Position numbers and translations under genes: made by a program
The notes under the pieces: model-generated
Seen by the model: the letters and a program-made list of their open reading frames with translations, nothing else
Told to the model about the DNA's origin: nothing
The model's database searches: none
Assembly (NCBI GenBank): GCA_026393535.1
Contig: JAPKZY010000038.1
Span: 1-49,116 of the forward strand
Source of the DNA: Actinomycetota bacterium
Lineage (GTDB): Bacteria; Actinomycetota; Acidimicrobiia; Acidimicrobiales; Ilumatobacteraceae
DNA: 49,116 nt
Direction: 5' to 3'
In this document: positions 15,892-26,411 of the stretch, in pieces
Layout: each line of letters opens with the position of its first letter
How positions within the stretch are numbered: position 1 is the first letter of the stretch

Positions 15892-16276
15892 TAGAGAAAT
15901 CACAGCGCGCGCCTGTGCCGCTCTAGTTGGTGCAGTATTGGCTCTTGCCGGAGCAGGCAAAGTCACATCGTGGAATCAATGGCGTGCTAACGCTCGCCGA
16001 CAACACCTGTGGCCAATCGTCGCTGTCGCGCTCCCGCCGCTGGAGTTAGTTCTTGGTGCTGCATTGTTGGTATTGAAGCCTGCCGCCACCGTTCTTGGGC
16101 TCGCAACATTGTTGTTAGTTGTGTTCACGTCATTTTTGGCATTACAGGTCACAACTAAGTCTCAAGTTCCGTGTGCGTGCTTCGGGGCCAATGTGAATCG
16201 TCCGCCATCATGGCGAGATGTATTGCGCAATCTTGCGTTAATTGCGTTGATGTTTACTGCTGCAGCGTTCAGCTAA
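15884..16276 (+). CDS. MauE/DoxX-like membrane protein
   Basis: A 130-residue integral membrane protein with four hydrophobic helices. An early LALAGAGKVTSW and the loop VPCACFG between helices 3 and 4 match the MauE / methylamine-utilisation-type family, where the CxCFG cysteines are linked to disulfide handling in other systems. The rest of the mau cluster is absent. The start appears to be TTG 15884, overlapping the flavin reductase gene by 8 nt, since no ATG or GTG is suitably placed; coupled translation is likely. Only 4 nt separate its stop from that of the convergent peptidase. Confidence 0.8.
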   Translation: MDSREITARACAALVGAVLALAGAGKVTSWNQWRANARRQHLWPIVAVALPPLELVLGAALLVLKPAATVLGLATLLLVVFTSFLALQVTTKSQVPCACFGANVNRPPSWRDVLRNLALIALMFTAAAFS

Positions 16277-16280
16277 ACAA

Positions 16281-18305
16281 TTATTGAACGCAATCGATAG
16301 CGAACGACAACGTTTGTGCTTCATCACGCCATTGGTCATAACGCCCTGAAGGCCCGCCATGTCCTGCGCCCATGTCGCATTTGAACACCACTGTTGTCTG
16401 CGGTGATTCGTGGCGCATGCGAGCTACCCACTTGGCTGGCTCGTGATAGCTAACACGAGGGTCGTTCAAGCCCGCGGTGACATATAGCTGTGGGTAATCA
16501 CGAGCGACAGTGTTGTCATACGGCGAATAGCTTGCGATGTATGAGGCGCTTGGTTCTGCACGCGGGTCGCCCCATTCTTCCCATTCAGTAACGGTAAGCG
16601 GCAACGACGGATCGCTCATCGTGCTCACCACATCGACAAACGGAACTTCAGCAATGGCGCCCGCAAATCGAGTGGGTGCAATCGTGATGCAGGCACCTAC
16701 TGCGAGTCCGCCTGCGCTTGCACCACGAATCACCATCTTCGTGCCGTCACAAATGTGATTGTCTGCCAAATGTGTAGCTACTGCAATGGTGTCGGTAAAC
16801 GTATTGCGCTTGTGCTGTAAACGGCCCTGTAGATACCAGTCACGGCCCATTTCGCCTCCACCGCGAGGATGTGCAAGTGCCCAGATCCAGCCGCGGTCAA
16901 GTAACGACAGTCGCGCAACTGAGAACCACGGTGCAACCGATATTTCATACGAGCCATACACGTACACCATTGCTGGCGCTGTGCCGTTGAGAGGAGTGTC
17001 GCGATGACGCACGATGTCAACGGGTACTTGAGTGCCATCGTCTGATGTAGCCCATAAACGTTCCGACACATACATTGACAAGTCACAGGCATTAACGCGA
17101 ACTTGTTTCAGTGTTGAGACGTCGTCTGCAGCAATCAAATACCACGCAGTGGTGTGAGGCACTGTGAGAGATTGATACGACAATCGAATGCCATCTGTAT
17201 CAAAGTCTGGGTTGGTGTCGAGTTCCACTTCGTGGGGCTCATCAAGAATTGCGATGTGTGAGACCTTTCCGTCACGACCAACAATTGAAATCACTTGTTG
17301 TCCATGTACCCATCGCTGCATAACCGCGAACGAAGAAAAACACTCAAACTGGGTAATGCGCTCGCCGGCCACGTGAGAGAGAAACGGTTTCCACTCAGAG
17401 GGAAAAGAGGTCGAGGCAGTCATGACTTGAAAATCAACTGCATCCAGGTTTGTGGTGATAGCTAATTCAGTACCCCAGTGATCAACGGTGTATTCAATGT
17501 CATCACGTCGCGGGGCAACACACATCAGCTGTGCCGTAGGTGATGATGCATCCAGAATCCACGTCTCACTTGACGTCTTGCTAGAGGATTCAATCATGAT
17601 CAACTGGCCAGAGCGGCTAGCGGCGACACCTACAAAGAATCGCTCGTCTGCGTCTTCGTAGACCATGACATCGTCTGTAACTGGTGTACCTATGTGATGT
17701 CGCCATACCTGCCACGGGCGCATTTGTTCATCGGGAGTCACATAAAACAGCCAGTCGTCGTTCGTGCTCCATGCAATACCACCGAACGCTGTGTCGGCTA
17801 TTTCGTCTGATGCATCGATGCCTGTTTCGGTATCTCGAATGCGCAATGTGTAGTACTCGCCGCCATCAATATCACTTGACCATGCGAGAAAGCGGGTGTT
17901 GTTTGAGACTTCAAAGGCACCTAATGAGAAATAGTCATGCCCTTCTGCCTCAAAGTTTTCATCAATGAGAATTTTTTCGGTCGCAGTGGTTGCAGTTCTG
18001 CCCCGTGAATGGATGGCGTATGCCTTCCCTGTTTCAGTACGAGATGTGTACCACCAGCCCGAGTGGCTCACGGGGTGAGATGCATCATCTTCTTGAATGC
18101 GTGACTTAATAGTTGAAAATATCTCTTCTGTCGCCGACGCTTGATTCGCAAACCACTGTCGCGAGTATTCATTTTCTGCCGAGAGATAACTCAGAGTATC
18201 GACATCATCTTTCTGCAGTAGCCACGCGTATGGGTCTTGCACCTCGCCAGAGGGCCGCACCCATGTATGCAGTCGACGTGGGGCAATGGGTGCGTTCAAT
18301 GTCAT
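16281..18305 (-). CDS. ptrB: oligopeptidase B / prolyl oligopeptidase family (S9A)
   Basis: A 674-residue serine peptidase with an N-terminal beta-propeller (about residues 70-400) and a C-terminal alpha/beta hydrolase domain. The catalytic triad is S530 in GASAGG, D615 in GLNDPRVSY, and H649 in GAGHGG. DPYAWLL near the N-terminus and the EMMIWAL-like GWIWALAHPRGGGEMG block are family hallmarks. Oligopeptidase B cleaves short peptides after Arg/Lys in the cytosol; no signal peptide is seen. ATG 18305 is preferred: TATCCT (18313-18318 on this strand) ends 7 nt upstream, whereas the ATG at 18347 would overlap the divergent ferredoxin gene. Confidence 0.93.
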   Translation of the reverse strand: MTLNAPIAPRRLHTWVRPSGEVQDPYAWLLQKDDVDTLSYLSAENEYSRQWFANQASATEEIFSTIKSRIQEDDASHPVSHSGWWYTSRTETGKAYAIHSRGRTATTATEKILIDENFEAEGHDYFSLGAFEVSNNTRFLAWSSDIDGGEYYTLRIRDTETGIDASDEIADTAFGGIAWSTNDDWLFYVTPDEQMRPWQVWRHHIGTPVTDDVMVYEDADERFFVGVAASRSGQLIMIESSSKTSSETWILDASSPTAQLMCVAPRRDDIEYTVDHWGTELAITTNLDAVDFQVMTASTSFPSEWKPFLSHVAGERITQFECFSSFAVMQRWVHGQQVISIVGRDGKVSHIAILDEPHEVELDTNPDFDTDGIRLSYQSLTVPHTTAWYLIAADDVSTLKQVRVNACDLSMYVSERLWATSDDGTQVPVDIVRHRDTPLNGTAPAMVYVYGSYEISVAPWFSVARLSLLDRGWIWALAHPRGGGEMGRDWYLQGRLQHKRNTFTDTIAVATHLADNHICDGTKMVIRGASAGGLAVGACITIAPTRFAGAIAEVPFVDVVSTMSDPSLPLTVTEWEEWGDPRAEPSASYIASYSPYDNTVARDYPQLYVTAGLNDPRVSYHEPAKWVARMRHESPQTTVVFKCDMGAGHGGPSGRYDQWRDEAQTLSFAIDCVQ

Positions 18306-18345
18306 AGTGTGCAGGATAAGGGCAAGTGCACGGTACCGTTTTGGC

Positions 18346-18585
18346 ATGCGCGTGTGGATTGATCAAGACCTGTGCACGGGTGACGGTTTATGCGTTGATC
18401 ATTGTCCCGATGTGTTTGTGCAACTTGAAGATGGCATCGCCTATGTTGCCGAGCGTGGTGAACCTCTCAATGATCCGGGTGGTGCTGGTTCGTTAGCTGT
18501 CGTCGTAGTTCGTGATTACGCAGCCGTGGTACAAGCCGCTGATGTGTGTCCAGGTGAATGCATATTTGTCGAGATGGATGAATGA
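18346..18585 (+). CDS. small ferredoxin (3Fe-4S/4Fe-4S type)
   Basis: A 79-residue ferredoxin. RVWIDQDLCTGDGLC supplies the first two cysteines (C-x5-C), HCPDVF the third, and VCPGECI near the C-terminus a further CP pair, as in the single-cluster actinobacterial ferredoxins that pass electrons to cytochromes P450 or other oxygenases. No P450 lies in this window. TACCGT (18334-18339) ends 6 nt before ATG 18346, and no Shine-Dalgarno is seen, suggesting leaderless expression. It is divergent from oligopeptidase B across a 40-nt gap. Confidence 0.92.
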   Translation: MRVWIDQDLCTGDGLCVDHCPDVFVQLEDGIAYVAERGEPLNDPGGAGSLAVVVVRDYAAVVQAADVCPGECIFVEMDE

Positions 18586-18595
18586 TTATTTTTGT

Positions 18596-18616
18596 GGTGA
18601 ATTGTTCTCACCTTTT
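18596..18616 (+). terminator. weak hairpin after the ferredoxin gene
   Basis: GGTGA and TCACC (18596-18600, 18608-18612) flank a 7-nt loop and are followed by TTTT. The 5-bp stem is short, so this is only a candidate terminator. The rest of 18617-18699 is AT-rich with no feature recognised. Confidence 0.3.
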
Positions 18617-18712
18617 AATCGTTGTTGAAGACGGACCAATTTTTTATCGAAATTTCCCTTATCCGTAAGAAAACGCATTTCAACCACACACCTTTGCTCT
18701 AGGGTGACTTCA

Positions 18713-19045
18713 ATGTCGCCGCGCAAGAACTTCCAACATCTCGATCATCGGCTCGCAGATGCACTGGAAGTTATGGGGGAATGGTGGACTCCTCTGATCA
18801 TTGCAGCAGTCAATGAGGGATCATTTCGTTTTGAATCCATTCAGAATTCACTCGGAATAGCGCGCAATATTCTGACCGATCGTTTGAACACTCTTGTCGC
18901 TGGTGGTGTTTTGGAAAAGCGCCTGTACGCATCGAAGCCGCAACGTTTTGAGTATCACCTCACATCAAAAGGTGAAGAATTGATTCCTATTCTTCAGCAT
19001 CTTGAGCAGTGGGGCACGCGGCACTTCGCAAACAACGGCAGGTGA
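18713..19045 (+). CDS. HxlR-family winged-helix regulator
   Basis: A 110-residue transcription factor. LADALEVMGEWWTPLIIAAV, SFRFESIQNSLGIARNILTD and RLNTLVAGGVLEKRLY follow the HxlR/MarR-like winged helix closely. The N-terminal cysteine typical of redox- or aldehyde-sensing HxlR members is absent (no Cys in the protein), so another signal or a purely architectural role is implied. ATG 18713 is chosen because TAGGGT (18700-18705) ends 7 nt upstream; GTG 18704 in the same frame would fall inside that element. Target genes are unknown; flanking genes are a ferredoxin and an HNH protein. Confidence 0.9.
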   Translation: MSPRKNFQHLDHRLADALEVMGEWWTPLIIAAVNEGSFRFESIQNSLGIARNILTDRLNTLVAGGVLEKRLYASKPQRFEYHLTSKGEELIPILQHLEQWGTRHFANNGR

Positions 19046-19090
19046 TTTTGTTTTCATAATTCCCTAGTACGGTGCCTATTGCAGGTAAAT

Positions 19091-20128
19091 ATGAAATTGT
19101 CAAACACCATGTCACGTCGTCTTCATCGATCGTTAATAGTCTTTCCTGCTCTTGCGCTCGCAGTAACCGTCGGATGTGTGAGTTCCTCTGGCGCAGCACA
19201 GTCGCTTGAGGCAAAGAAGACCACAACAACTCTGAAGAAAAAAATTGTCCCCACCACAATTGCAAAGGGCGCGGCACTGAGCGACCCGACGGCCTTGTCG
19301 GTTCTTGCCACCATTACTGTGCAGAACGAATACAAGACCGGGTATTCACGTTCATTGTTCAAGCATTGGATTGATGCAAACGGAAATGGTTGCGATACGC
19401 GCGAAGAAGTACTGATTGTGGAATCTCAGAGCAAAGCTCAAGTTGATGCCTATGGGTGCAAAGTGATTGAAGGTGACTGGTTGTCGCCATATGACAATGT
19501 GATGCACACCAATCCGAGTGAACTTGATATTGATCACATGATTCCCCTAAAAGAAGCATGGGATTCAGGTGCGTGGAATTGGACCTCAGCTCAGCGGCAA
19601 ACATTCGCAAATGATTTATCTGACCCTCGTGCGCTCATTGCAGTGACAGCTGGTCAAAATAGATCAAAGTCTGACAATGATCCAACAAATTGGATTCCAG
19701 CACAGAAGTCATACATCTGCACGTACCTTTCTGAGTGGGTAGCTATCAAGGCGCGTTGGAATCTCTCGATGGATCAGAGTGAATTTGGCCGCATCAAGAA
19801 CTTGCTCACGGCATCGTGCGCTTCAGCCACAATTGCGCCGTGGGGAACTGCCGCTGTGCCTCCATCACAATCTGCGACAACGTCAATAACTGAATCCACA
19901 AGCCCCGTGGCCACGTCAGCTACAACGTTGGCTCCCGTCGCCACCACACCTGTTGCCATCGCAGATCCCGCTGGGGCGATTGGCGCGCGTGAGGTCACGC
20001 CAGTTCGATGCAAGAAAGCCGAGTTTGGTCAGATCGGGCAATATAAAGGTGTCGCCTATGTCTGCTCCGACCACCGCAAAGATGGCACGCGCTATGCGGC
20101 TGGCTATTACATGTGGCGACCAGCATAA
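19091..20128 (+). CDS. secreted HNH endonuclease-like lipoprotein (GmrSD C-terminal/DUF1524-like)
   Basis: A 345-residue exported protein. Residues 10-30 are a basic-hydrophobic signal with a lipobox-like TVGC, so it may be lipid-anchored. A Lys/Thr-rich linker follows, then the nuclease-like region: YSRSLFKHWIDANGNGCDTR, EVLIVESQSKAQVDAYGCKV, SPYDNVMHTNPSELDIDHMI and the AGQNRSKSDNDPTNW block. This IDH...N...K arrangement is the secreted HNH (DUF1524-type) family common in Actinobacteria. A Thr/Ser/Pro linker leads to a C-terminal segment with two Cys (VRCKKAEFG, YVCSDHRKDG). ATG 19091 is chosen ahead of TTG 19079. Its likely role is extracellular or surface DNA cleavage, by inference. Confidence 0.85.
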   Translation: MKLSNTMSRRLHRSLIVFPALALAVTVGCVSSSGAAQSLEAKKTTTTLKKKIVPTTIAKGAALSDPTALSVLATITVQNEYKTGYSRSLFKHWIDANGNGCDTREEVLIVESQSKAQVDAYGCKVIEGDWLSPYDNVMHTNPSELDIDHMIPLKEAWDSGAWNWTSAQRQTFANDLSDPRALIAVTAGQNRSKSDNDPTNWIPAQKSYICTYLSEWVAIKARWNLSMDQSEFGRIKNLLTASCASATIAPWGTAAVPPSQSATTSITESTSPVATSATTLAPVATTPVAIADPAGAIGAREVTPVRCKKAEFGQIGQYKGVAYVCSDHRKDGTRYAAGYYMWRPA

Positions 20129-20144
20129 ATTTGCTTTGTGGCGC

Positions 20145-20160
20145 TCGGGCTGTTGCCCGA
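20145..20160. promoter_or_regulatory. hairpin directly upstream of the bL37 -10
   Basis: TCGGGC-TGTT-GCCCGA, 6-bp arms, placed between the HNH gene stop and the TAGCCT -10 (20161-20166) of the bL37 gene. No T-run follows, so it is a weak terminator or an operator-like element; function unresolved. Confidence 0.3.
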
Positions 20161-20174
20161 TAGCCTTGACTCCT

Positions 20175-20261
20175 ATGTCGAAGAAGACCAAAAAGCGTAA
20201 GGCGCGCATGCGCCGCTCCAAGGCCAACCACGGCAAGCGTCCAAACATGGGTCGCGGCTAA
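20175..20261 (+). CDS. 50S ribosomal protein bL37 (28 aa)
   Basis: A 28-residue, extremely basic protein: MSKKTKKRKARMRRSKANH followed by GKRPNMGRG. The ANHGKRPN ending matches the tiny actinobacterial large-subunit protein bL37, first seen in mycobacterial ribosome structures (about 24 residues there). It binds rRNA and has no separate fold. TAGCCT (20161-20166) ends 8 nt before ATG 20175, with no Shine-Dalgarno, consistent with leaderless translation. Such a short gene is easily missed by automatic gene finders. It lies between the HNH lipoprotein and a VOC protein, with only 12 nt to the latter. Confidence 0.85.
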   Translation: MSKKTKKRKARMRRSKANHGKRPNMGRG

Positions 20262-20273
20262 GCCGACACCCAT

Positions 20274-20906
20274 ATGAGCCGCCTCGTTGCACTGCACGCA
20301 GGAGGCTCTTGTGAACCCTGGCAGAAGCTGGGGCTTTCATTTACTGGTAACTCTTGTCTGTTGGCTGATATTGACCTGACCATCACAGACGACCCTCTTG
20401 GGCTCCATTCTTGGACCATTGATGTTGGCATTGATGATGTCTGTGACATTGATGGCATCCCCACCACTCTTGTCTCAACCTCTCCTGGTCACCCCGCCAC
20501 GTCTCGTATCGGATCTCACACCATCACTGGGCTTGATCACGTAGTTGTTAACACCGACAACCTTGATCGCACATGTGCTGCCATCGAAGCTGTTCTTGGT
20601 CTTGATGTGCGCCGCGAGCGTGAAGTTGGCAACGGTGTCGTGCAGCGATTCCACAAACTTGATAACACCATTATTGAAGTTGTCAGCGGACCACACATCA
20701 CCACTGTTGGTGCATCGTTGTGGGGCATGGTTGCCAGCATCGATGACTTGTTTGAATACTGCGAATCGTTGGGTGACGATATTGCTTCGCCACCGAAACG
20801 CGCAACACAACCTGGTCGTTACATCTCAACCGTGCGTGGAGCAACGGGGCTTGGTGTTCCGTTTGCCATGATGACTCCACACATACCGGGTATGGCGACG
20901 CGCTGA
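20274..20906 (+). CDS. VOC-superfamily (glyoxalase/dioxygenase-like) protein
   Basis: A 210-residue protein whose C-terminal half is a vicinal-oxygen-chelate module: ITGLDHVVVNTDNLDRTCAA, VLGLDVRREREV, VVQRFHKLDNTIIEVVSGP, then WGMVASIDDLFEYCE. A His (in LDHVVV) and Glu (in IIEVV) occupy the usual metal positions. The first 75 residues are a degenerate second module without clear metal ligands. Substrate is unknown. It follows bL37 by 12 nt and may share its transcript; one nucleotide separates its stop from that of the convergent nuclease. Confidence 0.85.
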   Translation: MSRLVALHAGGSCEPWQKLGLSFTGNSCLLADIDLTITDDPLGLHSWTIDVGIDDVCDIDGIPTTLVSTSPGHPATSRIGSHTITGLDHVVVNTDNLDRTCAAIEAVLGLDVRREREVGNGVVQRFHKLDNTIIEVVSGPHITTVGASLWGMVASIDDLFEYCESLGDDIASPPKRATQPGRYISTVRGATGLGVPFAMMTPHIPGMATR

Positions 20907-20907
20907 C

Positions 20908-21843
20908 TTAGTCAGACTCTTCGTCTTCGCCCGCAAGTTGTCGCAAGAACTGCGCACCAACGTCACATGATTCATTTGCCGGACACCACCTGCACTGAAA
21001 GCCGGGACGAACATCTGGTTCTCGAGTTTTCAATACAAGATCTGCAATCAACAAGGTGCCGTGTGCGGTGCGACGCACAGCTGATTGCAGTAAACCTTCT
21101 GTGACGTCTTCGTCGTCGAGACGAGCAGAGTCAAGTGAATACGACGCAAGCCTGCGTGGCGCTTGACGGCTGCGCAATGTTTCAATGAGTGCATAGAAGC
21201 GAAGATCGTCTCGATGTGTGGGTGTGAGTCGGCCAGTTTTTAAGTCGATGATGACTTTTCGTCCTGGACCACCAAGCACTAGGTCCATGCGAGATGTAAA
21301 CAGCACTGCGCCACCGAATAATGAATAGGACGCTGAGTATTCAACCATTGGCCGCCATTGGGGTTTGACAGGCGGGAAACATTCAAGAAAATTTGATACA
21401 GCTCCGACAACTGCGCCACGTAATTCAGCAAGTTCATGCGCAGGTAATGAGATGATGAAATCAGATGCGCTTTCGCGTGGGTTTTCTGCAACGCTCGTGA
21501 TAGCTGCATCAACAATTTCTGAAGGAATGATTGGGCCCCGCCAGTTCAACAACAACTCAATGCCTTTATGAGCAATGGTGCCGCGCACTGTGTTGATGTT
21601 CCATGCAAATTGAGCTTGCCGATTCAATACGTGGTACTTCTCACATCCGTGAACGGTTGCAATGTGATGCTTGTTGACCCGCAGCGGATTTTCTGGAGTA
21701 AACAAATCTTTGATGGGAGCAAGTGCTTGCACAAGTTGCTCTTCAATTGATTCCACAACGTCGATAGACAACGGTTCCCAATCAGTGGGAACGCCAAGTG
21801 CCGAAATGACGGCCTGTTGCAACGGGTTGAGTTCTGTATCCAC
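20908..21843 (-). CDS. PD-(D/E)XK nuclease with Cas4/AddB-like Fe-S cysteines
   Basis: A 311-residue RecB-family nuclease. The active site reads FTSRMDLVLGG followed by KVIIDLKTG (motifs II and III) and a downstream YAL helix. A cysteine in TVHGCEKYHVL near the N-terminus and a C-terminal C-x2-C-x5-C (FQCRWCPANESC) are arranged as in AddB, Cas4 and related nucleases, where the four form a 4Fe-4S cluster tying N- and C-terminal ends. No cas or addAB gene is near, so it is probably a stand-alone DNA repair nuclease. The start is uncertain: GTG 21843 is used because TATCGT (21853-21858 on this strand) lies upstream, though 9 nt away; a longer form to 21939 would run under the divergent neighbour. 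Confidence 0.85.
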   Translation of the reverse strand: MDTELNPLQQAVISALGVPTDWEPLSIDVVESIEEQLVQALAPIKDLFTPENPLRVNKHHIATVHGCEKYHVLNRQAQFAWNINTVRGTIAHKGIELLLNWRGPIIPSEIVDAAITSVAENPRESASDFIISLPAHELAELRGAVVGAVSNFLECFPPVKPQWRPMVEYSASYSLFGGAVLFTSRMDLVLGGPGRKVIIDLKTGRLTPTHRDDLRFYALIETLRSRQAPRRLASYSLDSARLDDEDVTEGLLQSAVRRTAHGTLLIADLVLKTREPDVRPGFQCRWCPANESCDVGAQFLRQLAGEDEESD

Positions 21844-21917
21844 GACGCAGTAACGATAGGTCGCGGGAGTGTCGCAGAAGGGGAGAGTGTGCCACACCCT
21901 TTTGGCAGTATGTCTCC

Positions 21918-22280
21918 ATGAGTCCATCGGCCACCACAAAGTTCACGGCAGCAGCCAGGGTGTTGGCCCAGCGTGCAGCCGAACTTGATCTCGTGGTGCC
22001 GGGGTTTCGCAGCCCCCCTCGCATTGTGGGCGTCAATCGCAGCATCAGGCGCTCGCGCGATAGTGAAGGTGGCGTGGTGGCTGTGCGCTTGTCTGACAGG
22101 CCGTTTACTGCAGCTGTAGGCGACATGATCGAAGGCGTCATCTTCATCAACCGTCTCGAGCCCCCCGAAGCTGACAGGGCCCGCACTCAGTTATGGCGCA
22201 CCATGTTGCAGTTCACGGTTGAAGTGTCGAATTCCCCCCATGCAGTACAGCACGACCACGCCACGACGCGCGTAGCCTAA
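21918..22280 (+). CDS. conserved actinobacterial hypothetical protein
   Basis: A 120-residue protein without a domain I can name. Visible are FTAAARVLAQRAAELDLVVP, FRSPPRIVGVNRSIRRS, VVAVRLSDRPFTAAVGDMIE and EADRARTQLWRTML. A basic first half and a short alpha/beta pattern are all that can be said. I recall similar hypothetical proteins in other actinobacteria. It lies between the divergent nuclease and tRNA-Leu. ATG 21918 is the best start; no convincing Shine-Dalgarno or -10 at the spacing used by other genes is seen. Function unknown. Confidence 0.75.
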   Translation: MSPSATTKFTAAARVLAQRAAELDLVVPGFRSPPRIVGVNRSIRRSRDSEGGVVAVRLSDRPFTAAVGDMIEGVIFINRLEPPEADRARTQLWRTMLQFTVEVSNSPHAVQHDHATTRVA

Positions 22281-22290
22281 ATACGTTCTT

Positions 22291-22377
22291 GCCCGGATGG
22301 CGGAACAGGCAGACGCAGGGGGCTTAAACCCCCCGGAGGGCAACCTCTTGCGGGTTCGATTCCCGCTCCGGGCACCA
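22291..22377 (+). tRNA. tRNA-Leu (anticodon UAA)
   Basis: A type II tRNA of 87 nt with encoded CCA. The acceptor stem pairs GCCCGGA with TCCGGGC; the anticodon stem is GGGGG/CCCCC around loop CTTAAAC, giving anticodon TAA (UUA codons). A long variable arm CGGAGGGCAACCTCTTG follows, then the T arm GCGGG-TTCGATT-CCCGC. The discriminator is A. The whole cloverleaf closes without mismatch in the acceptor stem. Confidence 0.98.
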
Positions 22378-22393
22378 GTTCTTCGGAGGCACA

Positions 22394-23506
22394 ATGCGTA
22401 TTGAACGAATCAGAGTGGCGCGTGTGCCTCTCGTTCTTGTGTCTCCACTTCGCACCTCTGACGGAGCCCATCAATCACGGTCAGCCGTATTGGTAGAGAT
22501 CACTGACTCAGACGGCTATATCGGATGGGGAGAAAATGTCGCGTCTAGTGGTGTTGCCTATGTCGGAGAAAGCGCTGAAGCTTCGTATGCGGCAATGACG
22601 CAACTGTTAATTCCTGAACTGGTGAAACACGAAGTTGCAGTAGCTGATTTATTTGCTGACGGATGGTGGGGAATTGCAGGCCAGCATTTCGCAAAGCATG
22701 CGCTCGAGTCGGCGTTATGGGATGTTCATGCTCGACGCCAAGAAAAATCATTGGCCGAGGTTCTGGGGGCAGTAGAAACCGAGATAGAAGTCGGCGTAGT
22801 TGTCGGCATGCACGACTCTATTGATGATGTTGTTGCAGAAGTGATGATGCGTGTTGAAGAGGGTTATGCACGTGTCAAAGTGAAGATTGCACCGGGGCAT
22901 GACGTGGAAGTGCTTGCGGCGGTACGAGATGCTGTGGGTGTTGAATATGCATTGCAGACCGATGCCAATGGTGCGTATGGCGCTGACGATATTGACCTGC
23001 TGTGCTCTCTAGATAAGTTTGCCCTGCAATTTATTGAACAACCGTTTGCGGCTGATGATCTGGATTCTCATGCTGAGTTGTTGCATCGCTCCGCAACTTC
23101 CGTGTGTCTTGACGAATCAGTGAACACCATGAGCCAATTGTTGAACGCGCTAGATCGCGGCGCATGTGATGTTGTCAATATCAAGCCGTCGCGTGTGGGT
23201 GGTATTCGTGACGCAATTGCGATGCACGATGTTCTTGTTGGTCGGGGTATTGATGCGTGGGTCGGTGGCATGCTTGAATCTGGCATTGGGCGTGCCTCCT
23301 GTCTCGCGATTGCTGCGATGCCGGGCTTCACACTGACTCCTGACTTGTCGGCGTCTGCCCGCTACTTCGCTTCAGATATCACAAGGCCTTTTGTGCTTGA
23401 AGACAGCTTGTTGAGGGTGCCCACAGGGCTTGGAATTGGTGTCGAGCCCTTGCCCGAGGTGCTTGCCCGCCAAGATGTTGTAATTGAAACGTTGTTTCAG
23501 CGCTGA
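22394..23506 (+). CDS. menC: o-succinylbenzoate synthase / N-acylamino acid racemase (enolase superfamily)
   Basis: A 370-residue muconate-cycloisomerase-subgroup enolase. The catalytic lysines are K162 and K164 in RVKVKIAPG, metal ligands D190 (QTDANGAY), E215 (FIEQPF) and D240 (CLDES), and the opposing lysine K264 (NIKPSRVGG). It matches the MenC/NSAAR family, which includes o-succinylbenzoate synthases of menaquinone synthesis and N-succinylamino acid racemases. No other men gene is near, and an M20 amidohydrolase follows by 20 nt, so racemase activity is a real alternative. A strong Shine-Dalgarno GGAGG (22385-22389) precedes ATG 22394. It sits immediately after tRNA-Leu. Confidence 0.88.
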   Translation: MRIERIRVARVPLVLVSPLRTSDGAHQSRSAVLVEITDSDGYIGWGENVASSGVAYVGESAEASYAAMTQLLIPELVKHEVAVADLFADGWWGIAGQHFAKHALESALWDVHARRQEKSLAEVLGAVETEIEVGVVVGMHDSIDDVVAEVMMRVEEGYARVKVKIAPGHDVEVLAAVRDAVGVEYALQTDANGAYGADDIDLLCSLDKFALQFIEQPFAADDLDSHAELLHRSATSVCLDESVNTMSQLLNALDRGACDVVNIKPSRVGGIRDAIAMHDVLVGRGIDAWVGGMLESGIGRASCLAIAAMPGFTLTPDLSASARYFASDITRPFVLEDSLLRVPTGLGIGVEPLPEVLARQDVVIETLFQR

Positions 23507-23526
23507 TTCGTGGCACGATTTCACCC

Positions 23527-26349
<2,823 letters not shown>

Positions 26350-26411
26350 ACTCGCCACCGTACTCAGCCGGCGTCCATGAGAAGCGACACCTATGGATAG
26401 CCTGCATTCGT

